This document shows, piece after piece, positions 1 to 4,491 of a stretch of DNA of 6,576 nt. Under the pieces are notes generated by a model. It made no database searches and was not told the DNA's origin. It saw only the letters and a list, made by a program, of their open reading frames with translations. A program made the position numbers and the translations under genes. How positions within the stretch are numbered: the first letter of the stretch is position 1; every line of letters starts with the position of its first letter. Source of the stretch: Oxalobacteraceae bacterium (GTDB lineage Bacteria; Pseudomonadota; Gammaproteobacteria; Burkholderiales; Burkholderiaceae_D); NCBI GenBank assembly GCA_947446335.1, contig CANFGA010000185.1, forward strand, positions 1-6,576, given 5' to 3'.

Positions 1-112
1 ATGCCATAACCATCGGGCCAAATATAGCGCAAGACGCAGCAGAACCGTCAGCAAGCTGCGGCATTTTTCAGCGTCGACCGGGCAGAGCTTGCCTGATCAC
101 AAACATGACAGG

Positions 113-219
113 CAAAAAAATGCCCGCTGGTGAAAGCGGGCGAATCCAATTCTTTGGGGAAGTTGGAGGAGACAGGTGCATTATGCGGCGCCGCCGCATG
201 CTTTGCCAATTTTCATTTG
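113..219 (-). ncRNA. Candidate small RNA with anti-Shine-Dalgarno stretch
   Basis: This is an inferred minus-strand transcript of about 105 nt ending at the terminator at 114-141. In transcript order it would contain a perfect 7-bp hairpin (199 down to 183, arms AUGCGGC and GCCGCAU with a 3-nt loop). A mainly single-stranded segment with UGUCUCCUCC (about 174-165) follows, then a C-rich possible loop closed by CCAA/UUGG, then the terminator stem. CU-rich stretches of this kind are used by bacterial small RNAs to cover ribosome binding sites. A modest promoter fits: TTGCCA (complement of 248-253) and TACATC (complement of 226-231), 16 bp apart. The 5' end is a guess from that promoter. Alternatives are an attenuator-like leader for a minus-strand gene beyond the window start, or a plus-strand leader in which GGAGGAG is a ribosome binding site. 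Confidence 0.4.
114..141 (-). terminator. Intrinsic terminator, minus strand
   Basis: Read on the minus strand, a 7-bp perfect GC-rich stem (arms 135-141 and 122-128, GCCCGCT paired with AGCGGGC, 6-nt loop) is followed directly by A and then seven T residues (complement of 114-120). This is the classic Rho-independent layout. No minus-strand protein gene ends just upstream, so it ends either a non-coding transcript or a leader. Confidence 0.75.
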
Positions 220-315
220 TAATGAGATGTATCACGAAGCCGAATGATGGCAAAAGCCTCTCGCTGCGGTCATCCAGGCCAGCTGAAATGGGGAACCCGG
301 CAACAAGGCAGCAAA

Positions 316-324
316 TTATCCACA
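316..324 (+). promoter_or_regulatory. Perfect DnaA box
   Basis: TTATCCACA is an exact match to the high-affinity DnaA box of Escherichia coli and many other bacteria. It faces a second perfect box at 342-350 across 17 bp. What it does here is not evident, as no replication gene is adjacent. Confidence 0.6.
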
Positions 325-341
325 TTTTTCGGCGATAATGC

Positions 342-350
342 TGTGGATAA
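342..350 (-). promoter_or_regulatory. Perfect DnaA box, inverted partner
   Basis: TGTGGATAA is the exact reverse complement of the box at 316-324. The two form a 9-bp inverted pair, 26 bp centre to centre, or about two and a half helical turns. Confidence 0.6.
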
Positions 351-366
351 CTATCTGGTACTGTCT

Positions 367-393
367 GCAAAGCGTTGCCTGGCAACGGTTTGC
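367..393. repeat. 27-bp near-perfect dyad, operator-like
   Basis: The two 13-nt arms (367-379 and 381-393) around T380 pair at 12 of 13 positions; the only mismatch is G372 against G388. The core CGTTGCC-T-GGCAACG is perfect. The centre is too short for an RNA hairpin loop without opening base pairs, which favours a protein-binding site on DNA. It lies about 93 bp upstream of the small gene at 486 and downstream of the DnaA boxes. The binding protein is unknown. Confidence 0.5.
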
Positions 394-434
394 GGGCAGT
401 GCCACAATTAAAGGCAGAAACGCCGTAAATCGTT

Positions 435-440
435 TATAAC
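435..440 (+). promoter_or_regulatory. Possible -10 element for the gene at 486
   Basis: TATAAC matches the sigma-70 -10 consensus at five of six positions. No good -35 box lies 16-18 bp upstream (the nearest, TTAAAG at 408-413, is 21 bp away). The call is therefore weak, unless the dyad at 367-393 marks an activated promoter. Confidence 0.25.
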
Positions 441-485
441 TCCCCTGCCCTTGATTCACACCTTCATCCATCGCCACGCAAATCC

Positions 486-662
486 ATGAAAACCCTGACA
501 TCGCAAGAAGCCACCCTGTTCCTCGCATCCGCCACCGTCACCGAAACGAGCGAAGAAGACGGTGTGATCATCGCACGGCGCGGCATCTGCGTTGACGGCA
601 CCTCGTTCGTTCTGATCAACCGTGGCGCCGATGGCACGGCGCTGCTGTTCACGTCGCTCTGA
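486..662 (+). CDS. Small hypothetical protein, 58 residues
   Basis: This open frame encodes 58 residues beginning MKTLTSQEATLFL and ending ALLFTSL. I do not recognise the family. Codon use supports a real gene: third positions are strongly G or C, with GCC, ACC, CTG, ATC and GGC favoured as in the neighbouring sure genes. The product is small, slightly acidic and has no signal peptide or membrane segment. The pattern of short hydrophobic runs split by polar turns (GVIIARRG, CVDGTSFVLINRG) suggests a small beta-rich fold. No good Shine-Dalgarno sequence precedes the ATG, the main reason for doubt. It stands 112 bp before ohrR, which has its own promoter, so it is probably a separate unit. An antisense frame (464-721) is less protein-like. 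Confidence 0.55.
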   Translation: MKTLTSQEATLFLASATVTETSEEDGVIIARRGICVDGTSFVLINRGADGTALLFTSL

Positions 663-732
663 TTGGCCCGCGCCAGCGCAACAGCCTGAGATGACGGCCT
701 TGATCGATTTTCGCTATGCACCCGATCGATTC

Positions 733-757
733 ATTAAATTGCACGCAATTTAATTGC
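733..757. promoter_or_regulatory. OhrR operator: two overlapping palindromes
   Basis: A perfect palindrome with 10-nt arms (ATTAAATTGC at 733-742, GCAATTTAAT at 745-754) and a 2-bp centre shares its right arm with a second palindrome, GCAATT-T-AATTGC (745-757). The second contains CAATT-N-AATTG, the core of known OhrR boxes (Bacillus subtilis ohrA type). It sits wholly between the -35 and -10 boxes of the ohrR promoter, and the first covers the -35 box. This is a natural arrangement for autorepression relieved by organic peroxides. Assignment to OhrR is inferred from position and motif. Confidence 0.75.
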
Positions 758-767
758 GCGCTATAAT
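739..767 (+). promoter_or_regulatory. Sigma-70 promoter of ohrR-ohr
   Basis: The -35 box TTGCAC (739-744) and a perfect -10 box TATAAT (762-767) are separated by the ideal 17 bp. The expected start of transcription, six to seven bases after the -10 box, is at 774-775, which is the A of the ohrR start codon or the base before it. The transcript is therefore predicted to be leaderless. No other promoter or operator is visible between ohrR and ohr, so this promoter probably serves both. Confidence 0.75.
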
Positions 768-774
768 CAATCCC

Positions 775-1224
775 ATGCCAAACACAACCTTCACCTCCGA
801 CCAGGCATTGAAGCTGGAAAACCAATTATGTTTTTCGCTGTATTCAGCTTCGCTGGCGATGACCAAGCTCTACAAGCCGATGCTGGCCAAGCTGGGCTTG
901 ACCTACCCGCAGTATCTGGTGATGCTGGTGTTGTGGGAAAACGATGGTTTGATGGTATCGAGGATAGGCGAGCGCTTGTATCTGGACTCCGGCACGCTGA
1001 CCCCCTTGCTGAAACGACTGGAAGCTGGCGGCTTCATCAGCCGCCTGCGCGATGCCGAAGACGAGCGCCGCGTATTCGTCAAGCTCACGCCAGCAGGCAT
1101 GGCACTGAAAAGCGATGCAGCATCGATACCGACATGTATCGCTGCGTACACCGAATGTGAAATACCGGAGTTGTTTGCACTGAACAAGGAAATAAAGAAG
1201 TTTCGACAGCGATTGCTACGCTGA
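775..1224 (+). CDS. ohrR: OhrR, organic-peroxide-sensing MarR repressor
   Basis: A cytoplasmic MarR-family dimer of 149 residues that represses ohr until organic hydroperoxides oxidise its sensor cysteine. The N-terminal signature LENQLCFSLYSAS carries the reactive Cys19. Tyr33 and Tyr44 follow at +14 and +25, the same spacing as Cys15, Tyr29 and Tyr40 of Bacillus subtilis OhrR. The winged helix spans roughly residues 55-108, with recognition-helix segment LDSGTLTPLLKRLE and wing DAEDERRVFVKLT. Two further cysteines (121 and 128) lie in the C-terminal part, consistent with the two-cysteine subgroup (Xanthomonas type), in which a C-terminal cysteine forms a disulfide with the sensor cysteine of the partner subunit. 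I chose ATG 775 rather than TTG 754 because 754 lies upstream of the predicted transcript start and inside the operator. There is no Shine-Dalgarno sequence, as expected for a leaderless message. ohr follows after 36 bp. Confidence 0.93.
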   Translation: MPNTTFTSDQALKLENQLCFSLYSASLAMTKLYKPMLAKLGLTYPQYLVMLVLWENDGLMVSRIGERLYLDSGTLTPLLKRLEAGGFISRLRDAEDERRVFVKLTPAGMALKSDAASIPTCIAAYTECEIPELFALNKEIKKFRQRLLR

Positions 1225-1250
1225 TTTTTTACATCATTTGACCATCAACC

Positions 1251-1255
1251 AAGGA
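1251..1255 (+). promoter_or_regulatory. Ribosome binding site of ohr
   Basis: AAGGA lies 5 bases before ATG 1261 and fixes the ohr start. The upstream ohrR gene has no such site. Confidence 0.7.
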
Positions 1256-1260
1256 TTGCC

Positions 1261-1689
1261 ATGACCACCAAACTAGACAAAGTTGTATATACAGCCCACG
1301 CCCACACTACCGGCGGACGCGACGGCCGCTCGGTCAGCGATGACGGCTTGCTGGACGTCAAGCTGTCGCCACCAAAAGCGATGGGCGGCGCAGGCAATGC
1401 GACCAACCCCGAGCAATTGTTTGCCGCCGGTTACTCGGCCTGCTTCATGGGTGCACTCAAGCATGTCGCAGCGATCAAGAAAGTGACCGTGCCGGCCGAC
1501 GCAGCGATCGATGCCAGCATCGACATCGGCCCGATTCCTGCCGGCTTCGGCATCGCCGCCAAACTGGTCATCAGTTTGCCCGGCCTGGATCCGGCAGTGG
1601 CGCAAGACCTGATCGATGCAGCCCACCAAGTCTGCCCTTACTCGAACGCGACACGCGGCAACATCGATGTCGAATTGATTCTGGCTTGA
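1261..1689 (+). CDS. ohr: Ohr, organic hydroperoxide resistance peroxidase
   Basis: A thiol peroxidase of the OsmC/Ohr superfamily, 142 residues, the normal length. It reduces alkyl and fatty-acid hydroperoxides in the cytoplasm, in characterised members with lipoylated proteins as reductant. Both redox cysteines are in their family motifs: peroxidatic Cys61 in FAAGYSACF and resolving Cys125 in HQVCPYSNATRGN. The catalytic arginine (Arg20 in TTGGRDGR) and glutamate (Glu51 in NPEQLF) of the Ohr active site are present. This separates Ohr from OsmC, which lacks this set. The N-terminal VVYTAHAHTTGGRDG and C-terminal NIDVELILA segments are also typical. The gene follows ohrR by 36 bp without its own visible promoter, so peroxide induction through OhrR is expected. 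Confidence 0.96.
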   Translation: MTTKLDKVVYTAHAHTTGGRDGRSVSDDGLLDVKLSPPKAMGGAGNATNPEQLFAAGYSACFMGALKHVAAIKKVTVPADAAIDASIDIGPIPAGFGIAAKLVISLPGLDPAVAQDLIDAAHQVCPYSNATRGNIDVELILA

Positions 1690-1705
1690 ATTTCAGCGGG
1701 CCATC

Positions 1706-1735
1706 GACGTTGCAACATGGGTTGTACGTCATTTT
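1706..1735 (+). terminator. Weak intrinsic terminator after ohr
   Basis: The arms GACGT (1706-1710) and ACGTC (1726-1730) extend inward, past one bulged T, with GCAAC against GTTGT (one G-T pair). This gives about 10 pairs around an ATGG loop. Only four T residues follow (1732-1735), so termination may be partial. The Shine-Dalgarno-like GAAAG of the next gene begins directly after it. Confidence 0.4.
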
Positions 1736-1746
1736 GAAAGCATGTC

Positions 1747-1959
1747 ATGAGTTGCAGGGATAGATTTTTCGCCATCATTGCGTTGGTACTGAGCGCTGCG
1801 GCATTGACGGGCATGGTGCACGTCGATGCTTACACGCAAGCAGCGCAAGCCGAGGCGAGCGCCTATGCCGTGCTGACCAGTCATCTGTCGGATGACAACT
1901 TGCTGCATGCCGGCGCTCAAGCGAGGACTGCCTCGCATCACGGTGCGCCACAGCGGTAA
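1747..1959 (+). CDS. Small putative exported protein, 70 residues
   Basis: I do not recognise this protein. Residues 1-6 include two arginines (MSCRDR). A hydrophobic stretch FFAIIALVLSAAALTGMV (about 7-24) and small residues follow, a plausible Sec signal peptide or a single N-terminal membrane anchor. A cleavage site might fall near VDA or QAAQA. The rest (about 30-70) is polar and rich in Ala, Gln and His, without cysteines or known motifs, and looks flexible. GAAAG (1736-1740), 6 bases before the ATG, is a reasonable ribosome binding site. Codon use resembles the neighbours, though with more AT in the first codons, as is common in signal-peptide regions. It lies 57 bp after ohr, separated by a weak terminator. 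A role in the peroxide response would be guesswork. Confidence 0.5.
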   Translation: MSCRDRFFAIIALVLSAAALTGMVHVDAYTQAAQAEASAYAVLTSHLSDDNLLHAGAQARTASHHGAPQR

Positions 1960-2075
1960 AAGCCGGCGCTGCAGCAATGCAGCATCGATCGACTCGATAT
2001 GACATGCTTGCAAGAAACAACAATCTGATGCACGATGGGCCGATACCAGATTTCAAAAAATCAACAGGAGATGCA

Positions 2076-2390
2076 ATGATCAAAGTCAGCGTGATGTACC
2101 CGAATACCCCCGGCGCCCGGTTCGACCACGCCTACTACCGCGACCAGCACTTGCCATTGGTCAAGGCGCGCATGGGCGAGAGTTGCAATTTCTATACGAT
2201 CGACAAGGGCATCGCCGGCGGTACGCCAGATGCTCCAGCGGCCTACATCGCCATGTGCCATATCTTTTCCGATTCGATCGAGCAATTTCAAGCCGGCTTC
2301 GGGCCGCATGTGCCCGAAATCATGGGCGACATCATCAACTATACCGACCTGACACCGGTGCTGCAGATCAGCGAAGTGATCGTCGGCTAG
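2076..2390 (+). CDS. EthD-family dimeric alpha-beta barrel protein
   Basis: A 104-residue cytoplasmic protein of the EthD family. The N-terminal MIKVSVMYPNTPGARFDHAY strand and the motif YYRDQHLPLVKARMG (about 20-34) are the hallmark, and the C-terminal TDLTPVLQISEVIVG is the last strand. Members are small ferredoxin-like folds that dimerise into a beta barrel. The name comes from an accessory protein of ether degradation in Rhodococcus, but most homologues have no proven substrate, so enzyme activity should not be assumed. I chose ATG 2076 over the in-frame ATG at 1977 because AGGAG (2066-2070) lies 5 bases before it and the family begins exactly here; the 33 extra residues from 1977 are not conserved-looking. 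The MFS gene follows after 131 bp and may be co-transcribed. Confidence 0.88.
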   Translation: MIKVSVMYPNTPGARFDHAYYRDQHLPLVKARMGESCNFYTIDKGIAGGTPDAPAAYIAMCHIFSDSIEQFQAGFGPHVPEIMGDIINYTDLTPVLQISEVIVG

Positions 2391-2521
2391 GCCGTCGATG
2401 ATCTGCGCGCCTGTTTGCGCGCCGCTGCCATGACGACACCGACGCCATGCACCACCACCGCCCCGGACAGCAGTCTCGCTGCTGCGGCGGTGTTTTCGTC
2501 GTCTGTCACTTCCTGAGCACC

Positions 2522-3715
2522 ATGCCAGCTACTGCCTCCACCCTCGCCTTGCGTCGTCCGTTCCTGCTGGCGCTGGCCATTTCGCTGGGCGCCGCCGTGT
2601 CGCTGGGGATGTCGCGTTTTTCCTATGCGCTGTTGTTGCCGCCGATGCGCGACGACCTGGGCTGGACTTATCTGCTGGCCGGTGCCATGAATACCGGCAA
2701 CGCCTTCGGCTATTTTCTGGGCGCACTGCTGAGCCCGGCCCTGATGCGGCGCTTCGGCGCGCACCGGATGTTGCTGGCCGGCTCGCTGGTGACCGCCTTG
2801 CTCATGCTGCTGTCAAGCATCATCATCGACACCGATTTCCTGATGGCACAGCGCATCCTTTCCGGCGTGGCCAGCGCCTTCATTTTCATTGCCGGCGGCG
2901 TCATGGCGACGCGCCTGGCCGGATTACATCCCCGCAACGCCGGTTTGTTGATCGGCATGTATTACGGCGGCACCGGCTTTGGCATCGTGCTGTCGGCCTT
3001 GCTGGTGCCCGTCACGCTCGCTGCAGCCGGGGCAACTGCGCACGGCTGGCAGTGGGCCTGGCTGGCGCTCGGTGCTGCTTGCCTGCTGGCAACGCTGGCG
3101 ATGGTGGTGCCGGCGCGCCATATCCCCGACCCGCCGTTGACGTCCAGCACGCACCAGCGCTTCCAGATCCGTCATTTCGCCTATGGACTGGCCGCGTATT
3201 TCATGTTCGGCGCCGGCTACATCGGCTACATGACCTTCGTTATCGCATTGCTGAAGGAACAGGGAATGAGCGCTGCGATGATCACCCTCTTCTATACCAG
3301 CCTGGGCCTGGCCGTGATCGCATCATCGCGGATCTGGGCCGCGATGCTCAATCATTTCAAGGGCGGCCAGTCGCTCGCCATCCTCAATGCCCTGCTCGCG
3401 CTGGCGACCGTGTTGCCGGCCTTGACCAGCAATCCCTTGCTGATCTTCCTCTCCGGCCTGCTGTTCGGCTCCATTTTCCTGTCGGTGGTGGCATCGACCA
3501 CCGCGCTGGTGCGGCACAACCTGCCACCCACGGCATGGTCGGCCGGCATCAGCGGCTTCACTACCGTATTCGCATTCGGCCAGATCGTCGGCCCCAGCAT
3601 CGTCGGCTGGATCGCCGATGGCGCCGGCGGACTGGCACGCGGCTTGCTGTTTTCGGCGGCGACGCTGTTGATCGGCGCACTGCTCGCAATGCGGCAACGG
3701 GCGCTGCCGATCTGA
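2522..3715 (+). CDS. YbfB/YjiJ-type MFS transporter
   Basis: An inner-membrane major facilitator protein of 397 residues with about 12 predicted helices (roughly 14-36, 50-70, 82-101, 108-130, 140-165, 178-196, 218-243, 252-270, 285-300, 306-326, 340-362 and 372-390). The opening LGMSRFSYALLLPPMRDDLGW followed by NTGNAFGYFLGALL is the signature of the YbfB/YjiJ group, whose substrates are mostly unknown. GMYYGGTGFGIVLSALL in helix 5 is also typical. The loop at about 198-216 separates the two six-helix halves. The frame is open from ATG 2447, but the extra 25 residues are Cys/His-rich and unlike the family; ATG 2522 starts just before helix 1. Neither start has a good Shine-Dalgarno sequence. 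It converges with the SlyA-like regulator at 3737-4225, leaving 21 bp. Efflux is likely but unproved. Confidence 0.9.
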   Translation: MPATASTLALRRPFLLALAISLGAAVSLGMSRFSYALLLPPMRDDLGWTYLLAGAMNTGNAFGYFLGALLSPALMRRFGAHRMLLAGSLVTALLMLLSSIIIDTDFLMAQRILSGVASAFIFIAGGVMATRLAGLHPRNAGLLIGMYYGGTGFGIVLSALLVPVTLAAAGATAHGWQWAWLALGAACLLATLAMVVPARHIPDPPLTSSTHQRFQIRHFAYGLAAYFMFGAGYIGYMTFVIALLKEQGMSAAMITLFYTSLGLAVIASSRIWAAMLNHFKGGQSLAILNALLALATVLPALTSNPLLIFLSGLLFGSIFLSVVASTTALVRHNLPPTAWSAGISGFTTVFAFGQIVGPSIVGWIADGAGGLARGLLFSAATLLIGALLAMRQRALPI

Positions 3716-3736
3716 CGTTTGGCCGTGCGCTGCGCT

Positions 3737-4225
3737 TCAAGCCATCTTGCTGGCGCGCCGCGCCGCGTCAAGATCGTCCAGCGTCAAGTCCAGTTGCGAC
3801 AGCACGCGCGCGCAGGCGGCGATATCGGCAACATCGATGTGCGCAAACAGCTTGCGGCGAAAAGGTGACAGTGCCGCCTCGAGCCGGACTGCGCTGCTGC
3901 GTCCGCTGGCCGTCAGATGCAAGGTCTTGGCGCGGCGATCGCTGGGGTCGTTGCGCCGCTCGACCAGTGCGCTTGCTACCAGTTGATCGATGACGCGCAC
4001 CAGCGAAGGCGGCTCCAGCCCCAGCGCATCGGCCACCATGCCGGGGCGAACGCCATCGCCGAGCCGGCTTATCATCACGACCGGCCAGGCGGTGGCGTGC
4101 GACAGATCAAATGCACTGGCCATCTTGTCGGCTGCGCCGATATAGCCACGCGCCGCATGGGTCAGCGTCATCGTCAGGTCCATCAAGGTTTGGTCGAACT
4201 TATCCATGGGATTGGCACCAGACAT
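3737..4225 (-). CDS. SlyA-like MarR transcriptional regulator
   Basis: A 162-residue winged-helix protein of the MarR family. The DNA-binding region (about 58-108) resembles SlyA/RovA: recognition helix PSLVRVIDQL (73-82), then wing NDPSDRRAKTLHLT (92-105). PSLVR, DQL and SDRRAK match SlyA as I remember it. The flanking helices (about 10-45 and 110-158) form the dimer interface. There is no cysteine near the N terminus like that of OhrR; the one cysteine, Cys138, is in the C-terminal helix. A perfect TTTAGCATGCTAAA palindrome, close to the SlyA site TTAGCAAGCTAA, lies 2 bp upstream of the ATG, so autoregulation is likely. No Shine-Dalgarno sequence precedes either this ATG or the in-frame Met7 (4207). 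It is convergent with the MFS gene, and no matching operator is seen in front of that gene. Confidence 0.9.
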   Translation of the reverse strand: MSGANPMDKFDQTLMDLTMTLTHAARGYIGAADKMASAFDLSHATAWPVVMISRLGDGVRPGMVADALGLEPPSLVRVIDQLVASALVERRNDPSDRRAKTLHLTASGRSSAVRLEAALSPFRRKLFAHIDVADIAACARVLSQLDLTLDDLDAARRASKMA

Positions 4226-4227
4226 TG

Positions 4228-4241
4228 TTTAGCATGCTAAA
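4228..4241. promoter_or_regulatory. SlyA-type palindromic operator
   Basis: TTTAGCATGCTAAA is a perfect 14-bp palindrome. Its inner 12 bp (4229-4240) differ from the SlyA consensus TTAGCAAGCTAA only at one central base. It is 2 bp from the regulator start codon and just downstream of a GATAAT -10-like hexamer (complement of 4243-4248), where a bound dimer would block transcription. It could also act on the divergent urtA side, but that promoter is about 265 bp away. Confidence 0.75.
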
Positions 4242-4242
4242 T

Positions 4243-4248
4243 ATTATC
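4243..4248 (-). promoter_or_regulatory. Probable -10 element of the slyA-like gene
   Basis: On the minus strand GATAAT matches the -10 consensus at five of six positions. The sequence 17 bp upstream (TTCTTC) is a poor -35 box. Transcription would start near 4236, inside the palindrome, giving a leader of only about 10 bases without a Shine-Dalgarno sequence. Confidence 0.45.
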
Positions 4249-4353
4249 ATAAAAATCATATCCAGGAAGAAATACGATTCCTTGCGAACAAGACTGATGA
4301 TCCGCGACATCCATGCTGGCGCTGCGGCAAAACTGCATTTTCAGAAAAACAAT

Positions 4354-4370
4354 TGCACCATAGAAATGCA
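4354..4370. promoter_or_regulatory. NtrC-like enhancer site 1
   Basis: TGCACCA-TAG-AAATGCA compares well with the enterobacterial NtrC site TGCACCA-N3-TGGTGCA: the left half is exact and the right half keeps TGCA (11 of 14 fixed positions). Its centre is about 156 bp upstream of the predicted sigma-54 start, a usual enhancer distance. Confidence 0.6.
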
Positions 4371-4393
4371 TGGCGCTGGCGAAACACTGAAAA

Positions 4394-4440
4394 ATCACCA
4401 AAATGAGGCATCAAATCTGAATAATCACCTTGATGTGGCA
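4394..4440. promoter_or_regulatory. NtrC-like sites 2 and 3, tandem 30-bp period
   Basis: Two related 17-mers, 4394-4410 (core ATCACCA-AAA-TGAGGCA) and 4424-4440 (core ATCACCT-TGA-TGTGGCA), match the NtrC consensus at 10 and 9 of 14 fixed positions. They resemble each other at 14 of 18 positions over 4393-4410 and 4423-4440. They follow site 1 by 40 and 70 bp, near whole numbers of helical turns. Individually they are weak; the regular spacing is the main support. Confidence 0.4.
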
Positions 4441-4491
4441 GAAATCGCTCTGAAAAGGTGTTATTGAAGTGAAAATTAGACGAAGAAAAGC

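Larger units (their letters stand above)
1..485. other. Gene-poor regulatory stretch
   Basis: I see no protein gene here that I would defend. Plus-strand frame 3 stays open from position 3 to 338, but its product is low-complexity and arginine-rich and resembles no known family. A minus-strand frame starting at the ATG complementary to 62-64 runs off the window edge after about 21 codons and has no clear Shine-Dalgarno sequence, so it is only a weak candidate for a gene outside the window. What the stretch does hold is a minus-strand intrinsic terminator with a possible small RNA, two inverted DnaA boxes and a 27-bp dyad. Each is listed separately. Confidence 0.6.

Noticed and set aside
105..338. 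Plus-strand open frame of 77 codons
   Set aside because: Its product is Arg/Met-rich with no protein-like pattern, it covers the terminator, the CUCCUCC stretch and a DnaA box, and it resembles no family. GGAGGAG at 165-171 is 11 bases from the ATG at 183, which is a poor spacing.
316..350. Chromosomal replication origin
   Set aside because: Only two DnaA boxes, no clear AT-rich unwinding region and no dnaA, dnaN or parAB nearby. A regulatory or titration site fits better.
367..393. Intrinsic terminator or RNA hairpin
   Set aside because: No T run follows and the symmetry centre is one base, which suits a DNA operator more than an RNA loop.
754..774. Upstream TTG start for ohrR
   Set aside because: It lies inside the operator and upstream of the predicted transcript start, adds seven non-conserved residues, and has no ribosome binding site.
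1968..1983. 6-bp hairpin with GCAA loop between the small exported protein and the EthD gene
   Set aside because: Short stem without a T run; it could be chance and gives no evidence for termination.
1977..2075. N-terminal extension of the EthD-family gene
   Set aside because: AGGAG at 2066-2070 and the family's standard N terminus both point to ATG 2076.
2405..2422. GCGCGC inverted repeat after the EthD gene as a terminator
   Set aside because: Only six pairs, no T run, and GCGCGC is self-complementary and frequent in GC-rich DNA.
2447..2521. 25-residue extension of the MFS protein
   Set aside because: Cys/His-rich segment unlike the family, no ribosome binding site, and it lies upstream of the normal start of helix 1.
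3052..3993. 313-codon plus-strand open frame
   Set aside because: Out of frame inside the MFS gene and antisense to the MarR gene; Arg-rich composition typical of a shadow frame in GC-rich DNA.
4200..4235. Twelve-codon upstream frame starting in the SlyA-type palindrome (minus strand)
   Set aside because: The ATG is part of the palindrome itself and has no ribosome binding site, and the predicted transcript starts almost at this point.
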